Source: Deltaproteobacteria bacterium (GTDB lineage Bacteria; Desulfobacterota; Binatia; Binatales; Binataceae). Taken from it: DNA of 64,000 nt. Under the pieces are notes generated by a model. The model was not told the origin of the DNA and did no database searches. It worked only from the letters and a program-made list of their open reading frames with translations. The stretch is from contig DAHVFB010000003.1 of assembly GCA_027317185.1 (NCBI GenBank), positions 1 to 64,000 on the forward strand, given 5' to 3'. The position numbers and the translations under genes are program-made. Shown here piece after piece: positions 8,978-19,323 of the stretch (position 1 is the first letter of the stretch; every line of letters starts with the position of its first letter).

Positions 8978-10942
8978 ATGGCGAGCGGCAACTCGAAATA
9001 CCTCGGTACAATCGTCGAATATCTCGATCAGGGTAAGCTGCGTCCTGCCCTGGTGGTGCGTGAAGGTGACAAACGCCTGGTGGTGGTCGATGCGAGCGGG
9101 CGTGAAAAAGCGGTGGCGCCCGATCTGGTGCTGGTGCGGCATCACGAATGCCGGGCGGATTTGACCAATCTTCAACCGGTGCTGTCCGAGATCGAGGCGG
9201 AGCGAGCAAAACTCGCCGCCGACCTCGACCTTAACCTGCTGTGGGAAGTGGTGCATGAGCACAACCGCGCCTTTGACCCGCAGGAATTGGCGGAATTGTT
9301 CTTTGGCCGGCGCTCGCCAACCGCGGTCGCCGTGCTGCTCGAAAACCTGCTCGACGATCGGCTCTACTTCACCCGCCGCCATATGGAATTCGTCGCGCGC
9401 AGCAGCGAGCAGGTCGAACGCTTACGAGTTCAGCATAGCCGCGAACGTTTGAAGACCGAGGGCGCGCGCCGCACCCGTGCGCTGATCAAAGAGGTGCTCG
9501 ATGGTGGCGCGGCGCCAACGGAGGCCGAGCGCACTGAACTGGCCGCGGAGCTGACCGCCTATCTGAAGAATCCGTTCACCCGGCGTCAGGAATTAGAGGC
9601 CCTGCTAACCTATGCGGTGCCCGAGGTGCCGCCGGCAGAAATCGCAATCGAAGTGCTGGAATGGCTGGGCGTCACGCTCGATACCCCACGTTTTGCGCTG
9701 ATCGGTGGCCTGCCGCGATCGTTCAATGAGGCGGCGATTCGCGAATCGATCGAGGTGATCGCGCCCGATCGTCCACTGCCGGATGCCGAGATTTTCGCGA
9801 TCACTATCGATGACGAGGAAACCCGCGAGATCGACGACGCGCTGAGCTGTACGCCGGAGCCGGACGGAATCCTGCGCGTCAGCGTGCATATCGCCTTGCC
9901 GGCCGATTTCGTGCCGCGCGACGGCGCCATGGATCGGGAAGCTGCGATGCGGGCGGCGACCGTTTATCTGCCGGAAACGATCGTCCGGATGCTGCCCGAC
10001 GAAATCTCATGCCAGCGCGCGAGTTTGATCGCCGGGGAGTTGCGGCCCGTGCTCACGACCGAGGTCCGGCTGGGCGCCGGCGGCGAGCTTATGTCGCATT
10101 CGATCCGGCCCGGCCTGATCCGGATCGGGGAACGACTCGACTACAAGCGCGCCGATCTGATGCTGGCGCAGACCGGCAAGGCGGGCGCGGCCGCAGTTGC
10201 GCTCGGACATCTGCACGACGCGGCGATGAAGTTGCGCGAACGGCGGCGTCAGGCCGGGGCGATAATTTTTCATCGGCGCGAGACCAAGGTGCGGGTGCAT
10301 CAGGATCGGATCGAAATCGAGCTGATCGACAACAACTCGCCGAGCCGCAACCTGGTCGCTGAGTTCATGGTGCTGAGCAATTATATCGCGGCCAAGTATG
10401 CGGCCGACAATCGGCTGCCGATCATCTATCGAGTGCAGCCCAACGAAGGCGGCGACGCTATCATGCAACGCGCCCGCCTGTCGCTTTATCCTGAATATCA
10501 TGCCGGAATCGGGCTGGAGTGCTACGCGCAGTTGAGTTCACCGCTGCGGCGCTATGCCGACCTGGTTCTGCAACGGCAGTTGCTGGCGGCGCTGGGCGAT
10601 TCAGGCGCGCGCGCGTATGACGCCAATGAACTGCTGACCATCCTCGCCAAGGTCGAGAATGCCGAAGCCGAGTCCAAGGAACTCGAGCGCCGCGCCAAGC
10701 GTTACTGGATTCTGCGCTATCTTGAACGCCATGCGCGCGAACAGCCGCTGGCCGCGACCATGTTACGCGATGGCTACAGCGCCGAACTCAGCGATTATGC
10801 AATTCGCGGTTCGCTGCACGGAACTCCGTCGTTTCTTCAGGAAACGCAGATCGCAGTGCAAATCGATCGTATCGATCCGCTGCGTGGATTGCTCGCGCTA
10901 CGTTATGCCGGCCCGGCCAACGAATTACACGACGCTGGTTGA
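8978..10942 (+). CDS. RNB-domain exoribonuclease (RNase II/R family)
   Basis: EIFAITIDDEETREIDDALSCTPEPDGILRVSVHIA and YAQLSSPLRRYADLVLQRQL motifs. Confidence 0.92.
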   Translation: MASGNSKYLGTIVEYLDQGKLRPALVVREGDKRLVVVDASGREKAVAPDLVLVRHHECRADLTNLQPVLSEIEAERAKLAADLDLNLLWEVVHEHNRAFDPQELAELFFGRRSPTAVAVLLENLLDDRLYFTRRHMEFVARSSEQVERLRVQHSRERLKTEGARRTRALIKEVLDGGAAPTEAERTELAAELTAYLKNPFTRRQELEALLTYAVPEVPPAEIAIEVLEWLGVTLDTPRFALIGGLPRSFNEAAIRESIEVIAPDRPLPDAEIFAITIDDEETREIDDALSCTPEPDGILRVSVHIALPADFVPRDGAMDREAAMRAATVYLPETIVRMLPDEISCQRASLIAGELRPVLTTEVRLGAGGELMSHSIRPGLIRIGERLDYKRADLMLAQTGKAGAAAVALGHLHDAAMKLRERRRQAGAIIFHRRETKVRVHQDRIEIELIDNNSPSRNLVAEFMVLSNYIAAKYAADNRLPIIYRVQPNEGGDAIMQRARLSLYPEYHAGIGLECYAQLSSPLRRYADLVLQRQLLAALGDSGARAYDANELLTILAKVENAEAESKELERRAKRYWILRYLERHAREQPLAATMLRDGYSAELSDYAIRGSLHGTPSFLQETQIAVQIDRIDPLRGLLALRYAGPANELHDAG

Positions 10943-10970
10943 GCCGGCATAACTCCCCCTCCCCGGATCT

Positions 10971-11177
10971 TTAGTGCATCTGGCTGCCGAGCATCTCGGC
11001 CGCATCCTGCCCCAGCCGCCAGCGATCGATCGACTCGATATTGAACCGCCAATCACTGCCCACCTTGAAGGCCGGCAATCTGCCCCTTCTGAGCTGGCGA
11101 TAAATGGTCGATGGATGAACCTTGAGATAACCAGAGAGCTCTTTCACCGTCATTACTTTGCTTTCATCATAAGTCAT
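10971..11177 (-). CDS. Excisionase/BldC-type helix-turn-helix DNA-binding protein
   Basis: MTVKELSGYLKVHPSTIYRQLRRGRLPAFKVGSDWRFNIESIDRW. Confidence 0.85.
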   Translation of the reverse strand: MTYDESKVMTVKELSGYLKVHPSTIYRQLRRGRLPAFKVGSDWRFNIESIDRWRLGQDAAEMLGSQMH

Positions 11178-11527
11178 CGTTTTTTCCCGCCTCTCCTCTT
11201 CCGCATCCGGATTTCCCCCGGTCTGCTCTCGAAGTCCCCCGCAACTGAGCAAGGCTTATGCCGGAGCGACAGCAAAGACCGAATAAGACCAATCAGACTG
11301 CGCTTATCAAGCAGATCAGCGAGCTGCATTTGAATCCTGATGGGCGGCGCCAGCATGGCGTAAAGCTTTACGTTTCAGATATTTTCACGAGCAATAAACA
11401 TCTTTAAGCTACATTATACATCTTTTGGCGACACAGGGTTTCGATTGCCAGAGGAAGCAATTTGCGTTTGATTTTAGGGCTGCCGTTCTGAATGATGGCA
11501 TCGCAGGATCGAGGAGGAGGCGGGGCC

Positions 11528-12154
11528 ATGAGCAAGCGGCCGGACTTGCGCTACGAGCGGAGGCTGTGGCGATTAGGCAACGAGACTGTTGCTGGATTGG
11601 ATGAAGCGGGGGTCGGACCGATGGCGGGGCCGGTGATCGCAGCCGCGGTTATTTTCCCGCCGGAGAGCTTTGTCCGCGGCGTTCATGACTCAAAACAGCT
11701 TACCCCGGAAAAGCGCGAGGAGCTTTACCCCCTAATCTTCGAGCAGGCGCGCGCGGTGGGAGTCGGGATCGCTGAACCTGAGGAAATCGACCAGCTCAAT
11801 ATCTACTGGGCCACGATGCTCGCCAGCCGCAGGGCGCTGGCCGCATTAACCCTCAAACCGCAGCATGTGCTGGTGGACGGCAGGCGTATTCCGGAAATCG
11901 AATATCAACAGACCGTGCTGGTTGGTGGCGACCGCAGGAGCTTCTGTATCGCCGCCGCCTCGATTATCGCGAAAGTCACCCGCGACCGGATCATGTGCGA
12001 GTACGATCAGAATCATCCGGGCTACGGCTTCGGACGGCATAAAGGCTACTGCACCGCAGATCATTTCGAAGCGCTGCAGCGCCTCGGCCCCTGTCCGATT
12101 CATCGGCGATCGTTCGCACCGGTGTTCGAGGCGGCGCAAATTCGGCTGTTATAA
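11528..12154 (+). CDS. rnhB: Ribonuclease HII
   Basis: VAGLDEAGVGPMAGPVIAAAVI, HDSKQLTPEKREELY, AAASIIAKVTRDRIM, FGRHKGYCTADH; GAGGAGGCGGGGCC upstream of ATG. Confidence 0.95.
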   Translation: MSKRPDLRYERRLWRLGNETVAGLDEAGVGPMAGPVIAAAVIFPPESFVRGVHDSKQLTPEKREELYPLIFEQARAVGVGIAEPEEIDQLNIYWATMLASRRALAALTLKPQHVLVDGRRIPEIEYQQTVLVGGDRRSFCIAAASIIAKVTRDRIMCEYDQNHPGYGFGRHKGYCTADHFEALQRLGPCPIHRRSFAPVFEAAQIRLL

Positions 12155-12295
12155 GGCCGGCTCGATCGCGGATACGGGAGATAAAATGTTGGCAACTGTG
12201 CGTATCGCGCTTAGCGGTCGCATTTACCCTGCCGTACAGCTTAAGCTAAACTTCCAAGTTGATATCAGCCACGAGTGCGTGGGAGTAACATAATT

Positions 12296-13318
12296 ATGGC
12301 GCTGGAACGTGACAAACTTACTGCCGAGCGGGCGCTTTTAACGCTAGGCGAAAGTGAACTGCTCGAACTCTATCGGCGCATGACCCTGATCCGGCGCTTT
12401 GAAGATCGGACTGCTGAAATGTACGCGCGCGGCAAGATCACGGGCTTCTGCCACCTGTATGCCGGCGAGGAAGCGGTGGCGGCAGGATCGATCTATGCCC
12501 TTTATGACAAGGATTATGTGGTCTCGACCTATCGCGAGCACGGCCATTGCCTGGCCAAAGGCGCCCCGCCGCGCAACGTGATGGCCGAGTTGTTCGGTAA
12601 GGAGACTGGCATCTCAAAGGGCCGCGGCGGCTCGATGCATCTGTTCGATCCGAATATGCGCTTCATGGGCGGCTACGCGATCGTGGGCGGCGGGCTGCCG
12701 CTGGCGGTGGGACTCGGGCTTTCAATCGCCTACAAGGAAGAGCCGGAAGTGGTGTGCTGCTTCTTCGGCGATGGTGCGCTGCCGCAGGGCGCATTTCATG
12801 AATCGCTCAATATGGCCTCGCTGTGGAAATTGCCCGTCATCTTTATCTGCGAGAACAATTTCTACGGCATGGGCACGCTGGTTCAGAATGCCATCTGCCA
12901 GCAGGAACTTTACCGCTTCGCAGAGCCATACAAGATGCCCGGCGTACGCGTCGATGGCATGGATGTACTCGAAGTCTACCAGGCGACGCTCGAAGCGGCC
13001 GCGCGCGCGCGCGAAGGCGACGGACCGTCGCTGATCGAAGCGGTAACTTACCGCTTCCGCGGACATTCGATGTCGGACCCGGCCGAATATCGTTCCAAAC
13101 GCGAAGAGCGGATATGGCAGGAGCGCGACCCGATCAAAAATTTGCGACGGCGCTTGCTGCGTGAACGCCGCGTGCCGGAGAGCCGGCTCGAAGCGATCGA
13201 ACTCGAGGTCAACGCGGTTATCGACGAGGCCGTCCGGTTCGCCGACGAAAGCCCGGAACCGCCAATTTCCGAACTGACCAAGAATGTTTACGTTGAACAA
13301 TCGGAGCGGCAGGGCTGA
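12296..13318 (+). CDS. pdhA: Pyruvate dehydrogenase E1 component subunit alpha
   Basis: LIRRFEDRTAEMYARGKITGFCHLYAGEEAVAAG, SKGRGGSMHLF, GDGALPQGAFHESLNMA, FRGHSMSDPAEYRSKREE. Confidence 0.95.
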   Translation: MALERDKLTAERALLTLGESELLELYRRMTLIRRFEDRTAEMYARGKITGFCHLYAGEEAVAAGSIYALYDKDYVVSTYREHGHCLAKGAPPRNVMAELFGKETGISKGRGGSMHLFDPNMRFMGGYAIVGGGLPLAVGLGLSIAYKEEPEVVCCFFGDGALPQGAFHESLNMASLWKLPVIFICENNFYGMGTLVQNAICQQELYRFAEPYKMPGVRVDGMDVLEVYQATLEAAARAREGDGPSLIEAVTYRFRGHSMSDPAEYRSKREERIWQERDPIKNLRRRLLRERRVPESRLEAIELEVNAVIDEAVRFADESPEPPISELTKNVYVEQSERQG

Positions 13319-14289
13319 TGGCAAAGATCAGTTATCGTGAGGCGTTGAATCAGGCGCTCGTTGAAGAGATGACGCGTGATGATCGCGTCTTCATCATGGG
13401 CGAGGAAGTCGGCTATTTTGGCGGTGCCTTTAAGGTTACCGACGGACTGCTGGCGACCTTCGGCGAAAAGCGGGTGCGTGATACTCCGATTTCTGAACTG
13501 TCGATCGTCGGCGCTGGAATCGGCGCAGCGATGGCTGGGCTGAAGCCGGTGGTGGAGTTGATGACGGTTAACTTCGGCCTGCTGGCGATGGACCAGATCG
13601 TCAACCACGCCGCTAAGATTCATTACATGTTCGGCGGACAAGCCAAGGTGCCGATCGTGATTCGCGCGCCGCAAGGCGGCGGCCATCAGTTGGGCGCTCA
13701 GCATAGTCAAAGCCTCGAGTCTTATTTCCTCCACTGTCCCGGCCTGCGAGTGGTTATTCCGGCCACCGCGGCCGATGCCAAAGGGCTGCTCAAAACTGCG
13801 ATCCGCCAGGAGGATCCGGTGATCTTCCTCGAACATGAATCGCTGTACGGGATGAAGAGCGAGGTGCCCGAGGGCGAGCATCTGGTGCCCTTCGGCGTCG
13901 CCAATGTGGTGCGTCCCGGCAAAGACGTTACGATTATCACCTATGCCAAGTGCCTGTACGATTCGATGCGCGCGGCCGAAGCGCTCGAGAACGAAGGCAT
14001 CGACGCCGAGGTGATCGATCTTCGCACGCTTAATCCGCTCGACCTCAACAAGTGCGTCGAATCGGTCAAGAAAACCGGCAAGGCGATCATGGTTTACGAA
14101 GGCTGGCGCACGGGCGGAGCGGGCGCGGAAGTGGCGGCGCAATTATACGAAGCCTGCTTCGACGATCTCGATGCGCCGATCGAGCGTATCGCAACCAGAG
14201 ATACTCCGATGCCGTACAATGCGAAGCTCGAACGCGCGGCGCTGCCGAGTCCGTCGGATATCGTCAAGGTGGCCGAACGCCTGGTTTAG
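13318..14289 (+). CDS. pdhB: Pyruvate dehydrogenase E1 component subunit beta
   Basis: MAKISYREALNQALVEEMTRDDRVFIMGEEVGYFGGAFKVTDGL, PISELSIVGAGIGAA, EGWRTGGAGAEVAAQ. Confidence 0.95.
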   Translation: MAKISYREALNQALVEEMTRDDRVFIMGEEVGYFGGAFKVTDGLLATFGEKRVRDTPISELSIVGAGIGAAMAGLKPVVELMTVNFGLLAMDQIVNHAAKIHYMFGGQAKVPIVIRAPQGGGHQLGAQHSQSLESYFLHCPGLRVVIPATAADAKGLLKTAIRQEDPVIFLEHESLYGMKSEVPEGEHLVPFGVANVVRPGKDVTIITYAKCLYDSMRAAEALENEGIDAEVIDLRTLNPLDLNKCVESVKKTGKAIMVYEGWRTGGAGAEVAAQLYEACFDDLDAPIERIATRDTPMPYNAKLERAALPSPSDIVKVAERLV

Positions 14290-14467
14290 GAATTTCCTTT
14301 ACCGGTGTTCACCGCCCCCTCCGGGATCACGCGAAAGAGCCGTGACGGCATTTCCATTTTTGGCGCACAATGCTGGTATTGAGACCGTGCGCCGCGTAGC
14401 GTAAGCCACAATTACCGAAAGATTCGGAATCGCCACAAGGTTCGGAATCATCGAAAGGGTTCGATCA

Positions 14468-15916
14468 ATGAGCAACGAAATTACGATGCCGAAGCTCTCC
14501 GACACGATGGAAGAGGGCAAGATCATCCGCTGGCTTAAACGCGCGGGCGACTCGATCCGGCATGGCGAAGCGATCGCGGAAGTCGAAACCGACAAGGCCG
14601 ACATGGTGATGGAATCGTTCGACGAAGGCGTGATCGAGGAAATTCGCCTGCCCGAAGGACAAAGCGCGCATGTCGGCACTGTAATCGCGACCTTTCGCAA
14701 AGCGGGCGACCAGTCCGGCGCATCGGCCGAGCGGGAAGAGCCGGTCACGGCGATTCCAACCTCACGCGAGGAGGAGGACGAAGAGCCGGCCACCGCAATT
14801 CCGACCGCGCGCGAACCCGAGCAACCCGCGCGTTATCAACCGCAATCGGAATCTTTCGGCGAAGTGGCGCGCGAGCGTCAGCCATCGTCCGATTCTGAAG
14901 GCGATCGCGCCAACGGCCTCGCCACTCCCCCGCAGTTTCATCCGGCTCTGAGCGGTCATCCGTCCGCCGCACCGACCGGAATCGCGATGCCGCCGCCACG
15001 CCTGGTGCAGCCGGAACAGCGGCCGGCAGTTCGTCAGATCGAGTCCGGGGATGCCTCGAAGGTGAAGGCCTCGCCATTGGCCCGGCGCGCCGCCGAGGAA
15101 GCCGGTCTCGATTTGTCGGCTGTGCGCGGCACCGGCCCGGACAACCGGGTAACCAAGCGCGATATCGACAACTTCCTGCGCGAGCAGCAGATGTTCCGCT
15201 TCCGCCGCTTGATTGCGCCGCGTGAAGGCGCTCCCGGCACGCGCGAGGAACTGACCGCGATGCGCAAGACGATCGCCAACCGGATGGCGATCTCCAAGCG
15301 CGAGATTCCGCACTTCTACGTCACCATCGAAGTGGACATGGAAGAGGCGGTGCGCTTCAAGAACTCGCTGGAGGCGGTCGAGCTTTTCGACGAAGATATC
15401 TCCTACAACGACATCATCATCAAAGCCACCGCGCTGGCCCTGAGCCGCTTCACGCGGATGAACGCCGCGTTCGAGAACGAGGGCATCTCGATCTATCCGC
15501 ACATCAATATTGGCGTCGCGGTTGCGGTTGAAGATGGGCTTATCGTCCCGGTTATCCACGGCTGCGAGCGCAAGGCGCTGCCCGAAATCGCCCGTAGTGC
15601 TCATCGGCTGGTCTCGAAGGCCGCGCAGGGTGGCTTTACCGCCGAAGAACTGTCCGGCGGCACTTTCACCATTTCGAACATGGGCATGCTGGGGATCGAG
15701 CATTTTTCGGCGGTGATCGTGCCGGGTCAGGCGGCCATCCTCGCCGTGAGCGCAATCAAGGATCGTCCGGTCGTCCGCAATGGCCAGATCACGATCGGCA
15801 AAACCATGATGGTCACCGTGTCGTGCGACCATCGGGTAATCGATGGTGTGGTGGCGGGACGCTTCCTGCAGGATCTTAAACGCTTCCTGGAAAATCCCGC
15901 GAGCCTGCTGGTCTAA
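14468..15916 (+). CDS. pdhC: Dihydrolipoamide acetyltransferase (E2) of the pyruvate dehydrogenase complex
   Basis: Lipoyl domain EVETDKADMVMES, peripheral-subunit-binding domain ASPLARRAAEEAGLDLSAVRGTGPDNRVTKRDI, catalytic end MVTVSCDHRVIDGVVAGRFL. Confidence 0.95.
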   Translation: MSNEITMPKLSDTMEEGKIIRWLKRAGDSIRHGEAIAEVETDKADMVMESFDEGVIEEIRLPEGQSAHVGTVIATFRKAGDQSGASAEREEPVTAIPTSREEEDEEPATAIPTAREPEQPARYQPQSESFGEVARERQPSSDSEGDRANGLATPPQFHPALSGHPSAAPTGIAMPPPRLVQPEQRPAVRQIESGDASKVKASPLARRAAEEAGLDLSAVRGTGPDNRVTKRDIDNFLREQQMFRFRRLIAPREGAPGTREELTAMRKTIANRMAISKREIPHFYVTIEVDMEEAVRFKNSLEAVELFDEDISYNDIIIKATALALSRFTRMNAAFENEGISIYPHINIGVAVAVEDGLIVPVIHGCERKALPEIARSAHRLVSKAAQGGFTAEELSGGTFTISNMGMLGIEHFSAVIVPGQAAILAVSAIKDRPVVRNGQITIGKTMMVTVSCDHRVIDGVVAGRFLQDLKRFLENPASLLV

Positions 15917-15991
15917 CCGGAGCATCGGCGCGGCCGCTCACAACGATCGCAAAACGATCGCTCGCCTGTCCGCCGCCGGAAAGGATAAAAC

Positions 15992-17404
15992 TTGGCTAGC
16001 CAGCGATACGACCTGGTGGTAATCGGATCGGGCCCCGGCGGCTACGTCGCGGCGATCCGCGCGAGTCAGCTCGAGATGCGCGTCGCCGTGATCGAACGCG
16101 ATAATCCCGGCGGTGTGTGCCTGAACTGGGGTTGCATCCCCTCCAAGGCGCTACTGAATTCGGCCGAAACCATGGAGGCGATTCGCGGCGCCGCGAGCGA
16201 ACATGGGATCGAGGTGGGCGAAATCCGCTTCGATTTCAAACGCGTTATCGCACGTTCGCGCGAAGCTGCCGACAAGCTCTCGCGCGGCGTCCGCTATCTG
16301 CTGCGCAAAAACAATATCGATCTCTATGAAGCCGAAGGCGTTCTGACCGGACCGCACACTATCGCTTTGAAGCCGGTCGCCGGTAAGCCCACGCCCGCCG
16401 CACCATTGTTGGAAGCGGAGAAAATCCTGATCGCCACCGGCTCCGGTGAACGCTTGTTCCCCGGCATGGCGATCGGCGACGGCGTAATGACCAGTCATGA
16501 AGCGCTGATCAACGATCAGCTACCTAAATCGATTGTCGTGATTGGTGCGGGCGCGGTGGGACTTGAATTCGCCTATTTTTATCGCGCTTTCGGCGTCGAG
16601 GTGACTATCGTCGAACTGGAGCAACAGATGCTGCCCGGCTTCGACACCGAGGTCGCCGCGGAGTTGCATCGTTCATTCGTCAAACGCGGGATGAAAGTGC
16701 TCCTGGGCCATCGCTATAAATCGATGGAAAAGCGCGGCGGCAACTGGTCGATTGTGCTGGAAGCCGGCGGCGCCGCCAGCAGCGTCGAGGCGGAGGCGGT
16801 GCTGATCGCGGTCGGACGGGTGCCCCTGAGCAGTTTAATCGGGCTCGACAAGGTCGGGGTCGAGGCGGGGCGCGGCGGTTTTATCACAATCGACGATTCG
16901 TTCCGCACCACCTGCCCCAGTATCTATGCGATTGGCGATGTCGCCCGCACTCCCTTGCTGGCGCACAAGGCTTCGGCCGAGGGCGTCGCGGCGGTCGAAA
17001 TCATGGCGGGCGAACGCGAACCGGGATTCGATCTCGATACCATTGCGGGATGCATTTACTGCGAGCCCGAGGTTGCCACCGTGGGATTGACCGAGGCGCA
17101 GGCGCGCGCGCGGGGAATCGAGGTTAAGATCGGAAAGATTCCTTTCCGCGCAATCGGCAAGGCGGTAGCGGTCAATCAGACCGAAGGGTTCGTCAAGCTG
17201 GTAGCGAGCAAAAAATACGGCGAAGTGCTCGGATGCCAGATTATAGGCCATCGCGCCACCGACTTGATTTCGGAAGTGGTGCTGGGCCGTACGCTGGAAA
17301 CCACCACCGCCGAAATCGGCAAGACCGCCCATCCGCATCCCACGCTCTCGGAAGCTATAATGGAAGCCGCGCTCGCCGCCGAAGGCGAGGCCATCAACTA
17401 TTGA
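15992..17404 (+). CDS. lpdA: Dihydrolipoyl dehydrogenase (E3)
   Basis: VIGSGPGGYVAAIRASQLEM, GGVCLNWGCIPSKALLNSAE, YAIGDVARTPLLAHKASAEG, ACTERMINAL HPHPTLSEAIMEAAL (TTG start). Confidence 0.95.
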   Translation: MASQRYDLVVIGSGPGGYVAAIRASQLEMRVAVIERDNPGGVCLNWGCIPSKALLNSAETMEAIRGAASEHGIEVGEIRFDFKRVIARSREAADKLSRGVRYLLRKNNIDLYEAEGVLTGPHTIALKPVAGKPTPAAPLLEAEKILIATGSGERLFPGMAIGDGVMTSHEALINDQLPKSIVVIGAGAVGLEFAYFYRAFGVEVTIVELEQQMLPGFDTEVAAELHRSFVKRGMKVLLGHRYKSMEKRGGNWSIVLEAGGAASSVEAEAVLIAVGRVPLSSLIGLDKVGVEAGRGGFITIDDSFRTTCPSIYAIGDVARTPLLAHKASAEGVAAVEIMAGEREPGFDLDTIAGCIYCEPEVATVGLTEAQARARGIEVKIGKIPFRAIGKAVAVNQTEGFVKLVASKKYGEVLGCQIIGHRATDLISEVVLGRTLETTTAEIGKTAHPHPTLSEAIMEAALAAEGEAINY

Positions 17405-17411
17405 CGCACGG

Positions 17412-18128
17412 ATGAACGGCGGCCGCAAACTCAGCCTTGCACGACTCGGAACAGTCGAGTATCAGCCCGCGTTGCGGCTGCAGGAAGCGATTGTGCGCGC
17501 GCGCCTGGACAATCGCATCGCCGACACCTTGCTGATGCTCGAGCATCCGCACGTCTTCACGCTTGGGCGCGGCGGTGACGATCGTTTTCTGATTGATCGC
17601 CCCGAGATGGTGCCGATCCATCGAGTGTCGCGGGGCGGGCAGATTACCTATCACGGACCCGGTCAACTGATTGGCTATCCGATTCTGAAGCTTGAGGGCG
17701 CGGGGCGCGATATCGCGCTCTATCTGCGCAAGCTCGAGGCGGCGATGATCGACGCGCTGGGGCGGATCGGAATTGCGGCAAACCGGCGCGATGGTCTTAC
17801 CGGGGTATGGGTCGGTGACAGGAAAATCGCCTCGATCGGCGTCGGCTTGCGGCGCTGGGTAACCTACCATGGTATGGCGCTGAACGTGGCGAGCGATCTG
17901 CGATTTTTTGACGCCATCGTGCCGTGCGGAATCGCCGGCTGCCAGATGACCTCGATCGCCGCACTCGGTTATCCGGGGGTCTCGCAAGTTCACTTCGCGC
18001 GGATAATGGAAGAAAGCTTCGCCTCGCGGTTCGGATACGATTTTATCGAACCCGCCGATCCGGCTGCGCTGTGGGACCTGATTGACGCGCCAACCTCCGC
18101 TTGCGAAGCTCAACCTGAGCACAGATGA
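17412..18128 (+). CDS. lipB: Lipoyl(octanoyl) transferase
   Basis: RGGQITYHGPGQLIGYPIL, LTGVWVGDRKIASIGVGLRRWVTYHGMALNV, PCGIAGCQMTS. Confidence 0.95.
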   Translation: MNGGRKLSLARLGTVEYQPALRLQEAIVRARLDNRIADTLLMLEHPHVFTLGRGGDDRFLIDRPEMVPIHRVSRGGQITYHGPGQLIGYPILKLEGAGRDIALYLRKLEAAMIDALGRIGIAANRRDGLTGVWVGDRKIASIGVGLRRWVTYHGMALNVASDLRFFDAIVPCGIAGCQMTSIAALGYPGVSQVHFARIMEESFASRFGYDFIEPADPAALWDLIDAPTSACEAQPEHR

Positions 18129-18142
18129 CCGGCTGAGCAAAG

Positions 18143-19039
18143 ATGACCGAGCGTAAACATCCCGACTGGATCAAGGTGCGCGCCCCGGTATCGCCCGAAT
18201 ACTTCCGCACCAGGGCGATACTCGGCGAACTGCGGCTTCATACCGTATGCCAGGAGGCGGCCTGCCCCAATATCGGTGAGTGTTTCTCCCATCGCACCGC
18301 GACTTTCATGCTGATGGGCGACGTATGTACGCGAAATTGCCCATATTGCGCGGTGACTCACGGCAGGGTGCGCCCGCTCGATCCGGATGAACCGCGGCGT
18401 ATCGCCGAGGCGGCAGCGCGTCTCGACCTGAAACATGTGGTGGTCACTTCGGTCGATCGCGACGATCTGCCCGATGGTGGCGCGGCGCATTTCGCGGCGA
18501 CCGCGCGGGCGATCAAACAACTTCAGCCTACCGCGCGCGTCGAGGTGCTGGTGCCGGACTTCAAGGGCGACCATCGCAGCGTCGAAACCGTGGTGGACTC
18601 GCCGATCGACATCTACAACCACAATATCGAAACCGTTCCGCGGCTGTATCGGACCGCGCGCCCGGGAGGCCATTACGAGCTCTCACTTGACGTGCTGGAT
18701 CATGCGCGTAAGCTGCCGGCTGTCGCTTCGCGGGTTCTACTGACCAAGGCCGGTGTGATGCTCGGACTGGGCGAGGAAATCGACGAAGTGATCGGCGTGA
18801 TGCGCGATCTACGGGCGGTGCAGTGCGACATTCTGACGCTCGGGCAATACCTGCGGCCGTCTTCAGATCATCTGCCGGTCGCCCGCTATGTCAATCCAGC
18901 GGAATTTGCCGATTTGCGCAGAATTGGACTGGGCTTGGGCTTCATGCACGTGGAATCCGGGCCGCTGGTGCGCAGCTCCTATCATGCGTGGGAACACGTC
19001 ACGCCTAACCCGCCTGCTCACGCGACCGTTCAGGAATAA
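18143..19039 (+). CDS. lipA: Lipoyl synthase (radical SAM)
   Basis: VCQEAACPNIGECF, GDVCTRNCPYCAVTHG, NHNIETVPRLYRTARPGG, LTLGQYLRPSSDHLPVARYV. Confidence 0.96.
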   Translation: MTERKHPDWIKVRAPVSPEYFRTRAILGELRLHTVCQEAACPNIGECFSHRTATFMLMGDVCTRNCPYCAVTHGRVRPLDPDEPRRIAEAAARLDLKHVVVTSVDRDDLPDGGAAHFAATARAIKQLQPTARVEVLVPDFKGDHRSVETVVDSPIDIYNHNIETVPRLYRTARPGGHYELSLDVLDHARKLPAVASRVLLTKAGVMLGLGEEIDEVIGVMRDLRAVQCDILTLGQYLRPSSDHLPVARYVNPAEFADLRRIGLGLGFMHVESGPLVRSSYHAWEHVTPNPPAHATVQE

Positions 19040-19047
19040 GCAAAAAT

Positions 19048-19085
19048 CGTTGCAGTTCCGCCAGGGGCGGCTCATTGCTGCAACG
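19048..19085 (+). terminator. Extended hairpin just downstream of lipA (terminator or 3' structure; no clear U-tract)
   Basis: CGTTGCAG/CTGCAACG outer stem with inner CCGCC agg GGCGG stem. Confidence 0.4.
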
Positions 19086-19323
19086 CAGCGGCGGCCTGGT
19101 CGCTTACCGGCACTCGAAACGGGCGAATCGGGACGATCTAGTATGCTAAAAGCAGCTATCGGCTGTATTTGACGCTGACTTAATCAATTCTACCTTCTTA
19201 CTCATCGAAGATACCGGGGCGAATGATTTTCTCGAAGGCCGTCAGCGGGCTGTCTGCCGCCATCCCAGGATTGGAACACCTATTGCTTCACCAACCACTG
19301 AGAATACGCGGTGGGGGTGGAGA

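Noticed and set aside
14762-15925. 387-aa minus-strand ORF opposite pdhC (and similar long antisense ORFs such as 13288..14142 and 12722..13324)
   Set aside because: High-GC shadow ORFs opposite well-supported genes; compositionally biased, no recognisable domains
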